From assembly GCA_001791115.1 (NCBI GenBank), contig MGDZ01000058.1, positions 1-7,405 of the forward strand: a DNA stretch of 7,405 nt, given 5' to 3'. The notes under the pieces are model-generated. The model did no database searches. It was not told the DNA's origin and saw only the letters and a program-made list of their open reading frames with translations. Both the position numbers and the translations under genes were made by a program. This document shows, piece by piece, positions 6,051 through 7,405 of the stretch. The stretch comes from Candidatus Uhrbacteria bacterium RIFCSPHIGHO2_02_FULL_57_19 (GTDB taxonomy: Bacteria > Patescibacteriota > Patescibacteriia > 2-12-FULL-57-11). The stretch's first letter is position 1, and the number at the start of each line of letters is the position of its first letter.

Positions 6051-6623
6051 ATGGAAACACAAACACCAACACAAAACACACAACCACCTGAAAGCAAAAT
6101 CGCCGTGCTGCGAAGCATTTTGCGTTCCATCCAATCGCAGACGGCGAGTGCGCTTACCCTCCTCGAGGAAGGCGGGCCGGTTGGCGACGAGGCGCGAAGA
6201 CTGATCGGCGCCGCGCACGCCGCGCCGACGGACGTCGGCGGACGGGTGATTGAGGGCGTTTTCGACGGCCAACACATGACCGGATCCGACGGCAAGCAGT
6301 ACCATGTGCCGCCCAACTACGCCTCTAAGTCCAAACTAGTCGAGGGTGACATGCTCAAACTGACCATTACGCCCCAGGGATCTTTTATTTTCAAACAGAT
6401 CGGCCCCATCGAGCGAACGAGGATCGTCGGTGAGTTGGCCCAGGATTCGGAAACCAAGCAGCACTCGGTCATCGCCGGAGAAAAATCGTGGAACATCCTT
6501 ACCGCTTCGGTTACTTTTTTTCACGGCGAGCCGGGGGATGAGGCGGTCATTCTCGTTCCCCAGACCGGTCCCTCCCGCTGGGCCGCCGTCGAGAACATCA
6601 TTAAGAAGACGCCGATTATTTGA
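6051..6623 (+). CDS. Conserved hypothetical protein, beta-rich, between ATPase and dnaX
   Basis: The 190-residue product has no function I can assign from motifs. Residues 1-14 are a polar Thr/Gln/Asn/Pro tail. Residues 15-55 look helical (SKIAVLRSILRSIQSQTASAL). From about 63 the chain is beta-rich in two blocks: GGRVIEGVFDGQHM, DGKQYHVPPNYASKSKLVEGD and MLKLTITPQGSFIFKQIGP (63-119), then RIVGELAQDSE, HSVIAGEKSWNIL, ASVTFFHGEPGDEAVILVP and RWAAVENIIK (124-185). Such proteins are, as I recall, sometimes labelled ribosomal protein L7/L12 in CPR genomes, but I see no L7/L12 C-terminal fold here and consider that label doubtful. No signal peptide or membrane segment is seen. The gene lies 7 bp after the ATPase and 1 bp before dnaX, so it is probably in the same operon. 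The ATG has no Shine-Dalgarno sequence; an A/C-only stretch follows it. Confidence 0.88.
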   Translation: METQTPTQNTQPPESKIAVLRSILRSIQSQTASALTLLEEGGPVGDEARRLIGAAHAAPTDVGGRVIEGVFDGQHMTGSDGKQYHVPPNYASKSKLVEGDMLKLTITPQGSFIFKQIGPIERTRIVGELAQDSETKQHSVIAGEKSWNILTASVTFFHGEPGDEAVILVPQTGPSRWAAVENIIKKTPII

Positions 6624-6624
6624 T

Positions 6625-7405
6625 ATGGCCACCGCCCTCTACCGGAAATATCGACCACAGAAATTCGCCGACCTCACCAACCAGAATCACGTCAAGGTGA
6701 CTCTGGGTAACGAGGTGGCCACTGGAAAGATCGCCCACGCCTATCTTTTCACTGGGCCGCGGGGGGTGGGGAAGACGACCACCGCCAGGATCCTGGCCCA
6801 GGCCATCAACTGCGTCGCCCGCAAGGAAGGAGCGCCCGAACCGTGCGGCGATTGCGAGGCTTGCAATGACATCCGCGAGGGAAAGTCCCTGGACGTGATG
6901 GAAATCGACGCCGCCTCGCACACCGGGGTGGACAACGTGCGGGAGAACATCGTCGAGAACGCCCGCTTCACGCCGTCGCGGCGCAAGTTTAAGGTGTTTA
7001 TCATCGACGAGGTGCACATGCTCTCGACCTCGGCCTTTAACGCGCTTCTAAAAACCCTAGAAGAACCACCGGCGCACGCCATATTTGTGTTGGCGACGAC
7101 CGAGGCGCACAAAGTTCCGGAAACCATCATTTCCCGCTGTCAGCGTTTTGATTTCCGCAGAATTATTTTGCCCGAGCTGGTCGAACGGCTGGCACATCTC
7201 TCGGCCGAGGAGGGGATCAGGGTTGAGAAAAAAGTCCTGGAGCGGGTGGCTCGGGCCTCCGGGGGGTCGGTGCGGGACGCGGAGTCGTTGCTCGGACAGG
7301 TGTTCGCTTTGGGTGGTACGGAAGTAACCGAGGAGGCCGCCTCGTTGGTTTTGCCGAGGCATGACATTGAGCTCGCGGCCGGATACCTTGAGGCCGTCTC
7401 AAGAG
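6625..7405 (+). CDS. dnaX: DNA polymerase III subunit gamma/tau, N-terminal part (3' end outside window)
   Basis: DnaX is the ATPase motor of the clamp loader, which opens and loads the sliding clamp onto primed DNA. The frame stays open to the right edge, giving 260 codons. The start ATG at 6625 is supported by MATALYRKYRPQKFADL, the family's standard N-terminus. Walker A is GPRGVGKT (44-51). The zinc module is C63, C74, C77 and C80 (PCGDCEAC). DAASHTGVDNVRE follows at 95-107. Walker B is FIIDEVHMLS with D128 and E129. The sensor segment ATTEAHKVPETIISRC carries the arginine-finger Arg171 of the SRC motif. The usual VGQ near residue 20 is TNQ here. The AAA+ lid region follows; the tau-specific C-terminus is not visible. 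The start is 1 bp after the previous TGA, with no Shine-Dalgarno sequence, suggesting translational coupling. Confidence 0.97.
   Translation, partial: MATALYRKYRPQKFADLTNQNHVKVTLGNEVATGKIAHAYLFTGPRGVGKTTTARILAQAINCVARKEGAPEPCGDCEACNDIREGKSLDVMEIDAASHTGVDNVRENIVENARFTPSRRKFKVFIIDEVHMLSTSAFNALLKTLEEPPAHAIFVLATTEAHKVPETIISRCQRFDFRRIILPELVERLAHLSAEEGIRVEKKVLERVARASGGSVRDAESLLGQVFALGGTEVTEEAASLVLPRHDIELAAGYLEAVSR

Noticed and set aside
3007..6623. The region as an integrated conjugative element
   Set aside because: There is no integrase, relaxase, VirB genes, attachment repeats or composition break, and the genes are fused in spacing to dnaX.
7228..7234. Run of six A in dnaX as a programmed frameshift site for gamma production
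   Set aside because: The reading phase is GAG AAA AAA GTC, not the A AAA AAG phase, and the site is at codon 202, inside the AAA+ region, far earlier than the known gamma/tau frameshift.

Overview
The window looks like a piece of a Candidate Phyla Radiation (Patescibacteria, probably Parcubacteria-type) chromosome. This is an inference from protein types: a C-terminal surface-protein domain, a membrane-anchored TraG/VirD4-like ATPase flanked by two small proteins, and a DnaX gene directly behind them, a combination I associate with those genomes from memory. TGA is used as a stop (corA and the 190-residue gene), so the code is the standard one and the TGA-recoded CPR lineages are unlikely. 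GC content is roughly in the mid-50s percent by eye, which is high for that group.

Layout. Positions 2-601 (+) are the 3' end of a gene for a surface or tail-fibre-like protein. Its TAA stop overlaps by one base the ATG of cysS (601-1977, +), a complete cysteinyl-tRNA synthetase. A short intergenic gap follows, holding a perfect 22-nt palindrome, and then the convergent corA-type divalent cation transporter gene (2969-2028, -). corA diverges from a rightward four-gene cluster: a proline-rich 163-residue protein (3007-3498), an 843-residue membrane-anchored P-loop ATPase (3512-6043), a 190-residue protein of unknown function (6051-6623), and dnaX, the DNA polymerase III tau/gamma clamp-loader subunit (6625 to beyond the right edge). 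Gaps in this cluster are 13, 7 and 1 bp, so it is probably one operon.

The most striking non-coding signal is the 37-bp corA/163-residue-gene interval. It holds a nearly perfect inverted repeat made of two extended -10 promoters (GTGnTATAAT), one per strand, each ending exactly 6 bp before an ATG. Both divergent mRNAs are therefore predicted to be leaderless. None of the six visible start codons has a clear upstream Shine-Dalgarno sequence.

The most interesting protein module is the proline-rich protein, membrane ATPase and 190-residue protein set, which may be a lineage-specific DNA or protein translocation or membrane-remodelling machine. Its function is not established here. No tRNA, rRNA, CRISPR, insertion sequence or phage integration site was seen, and there is no gene-free stretch above 60 bp.
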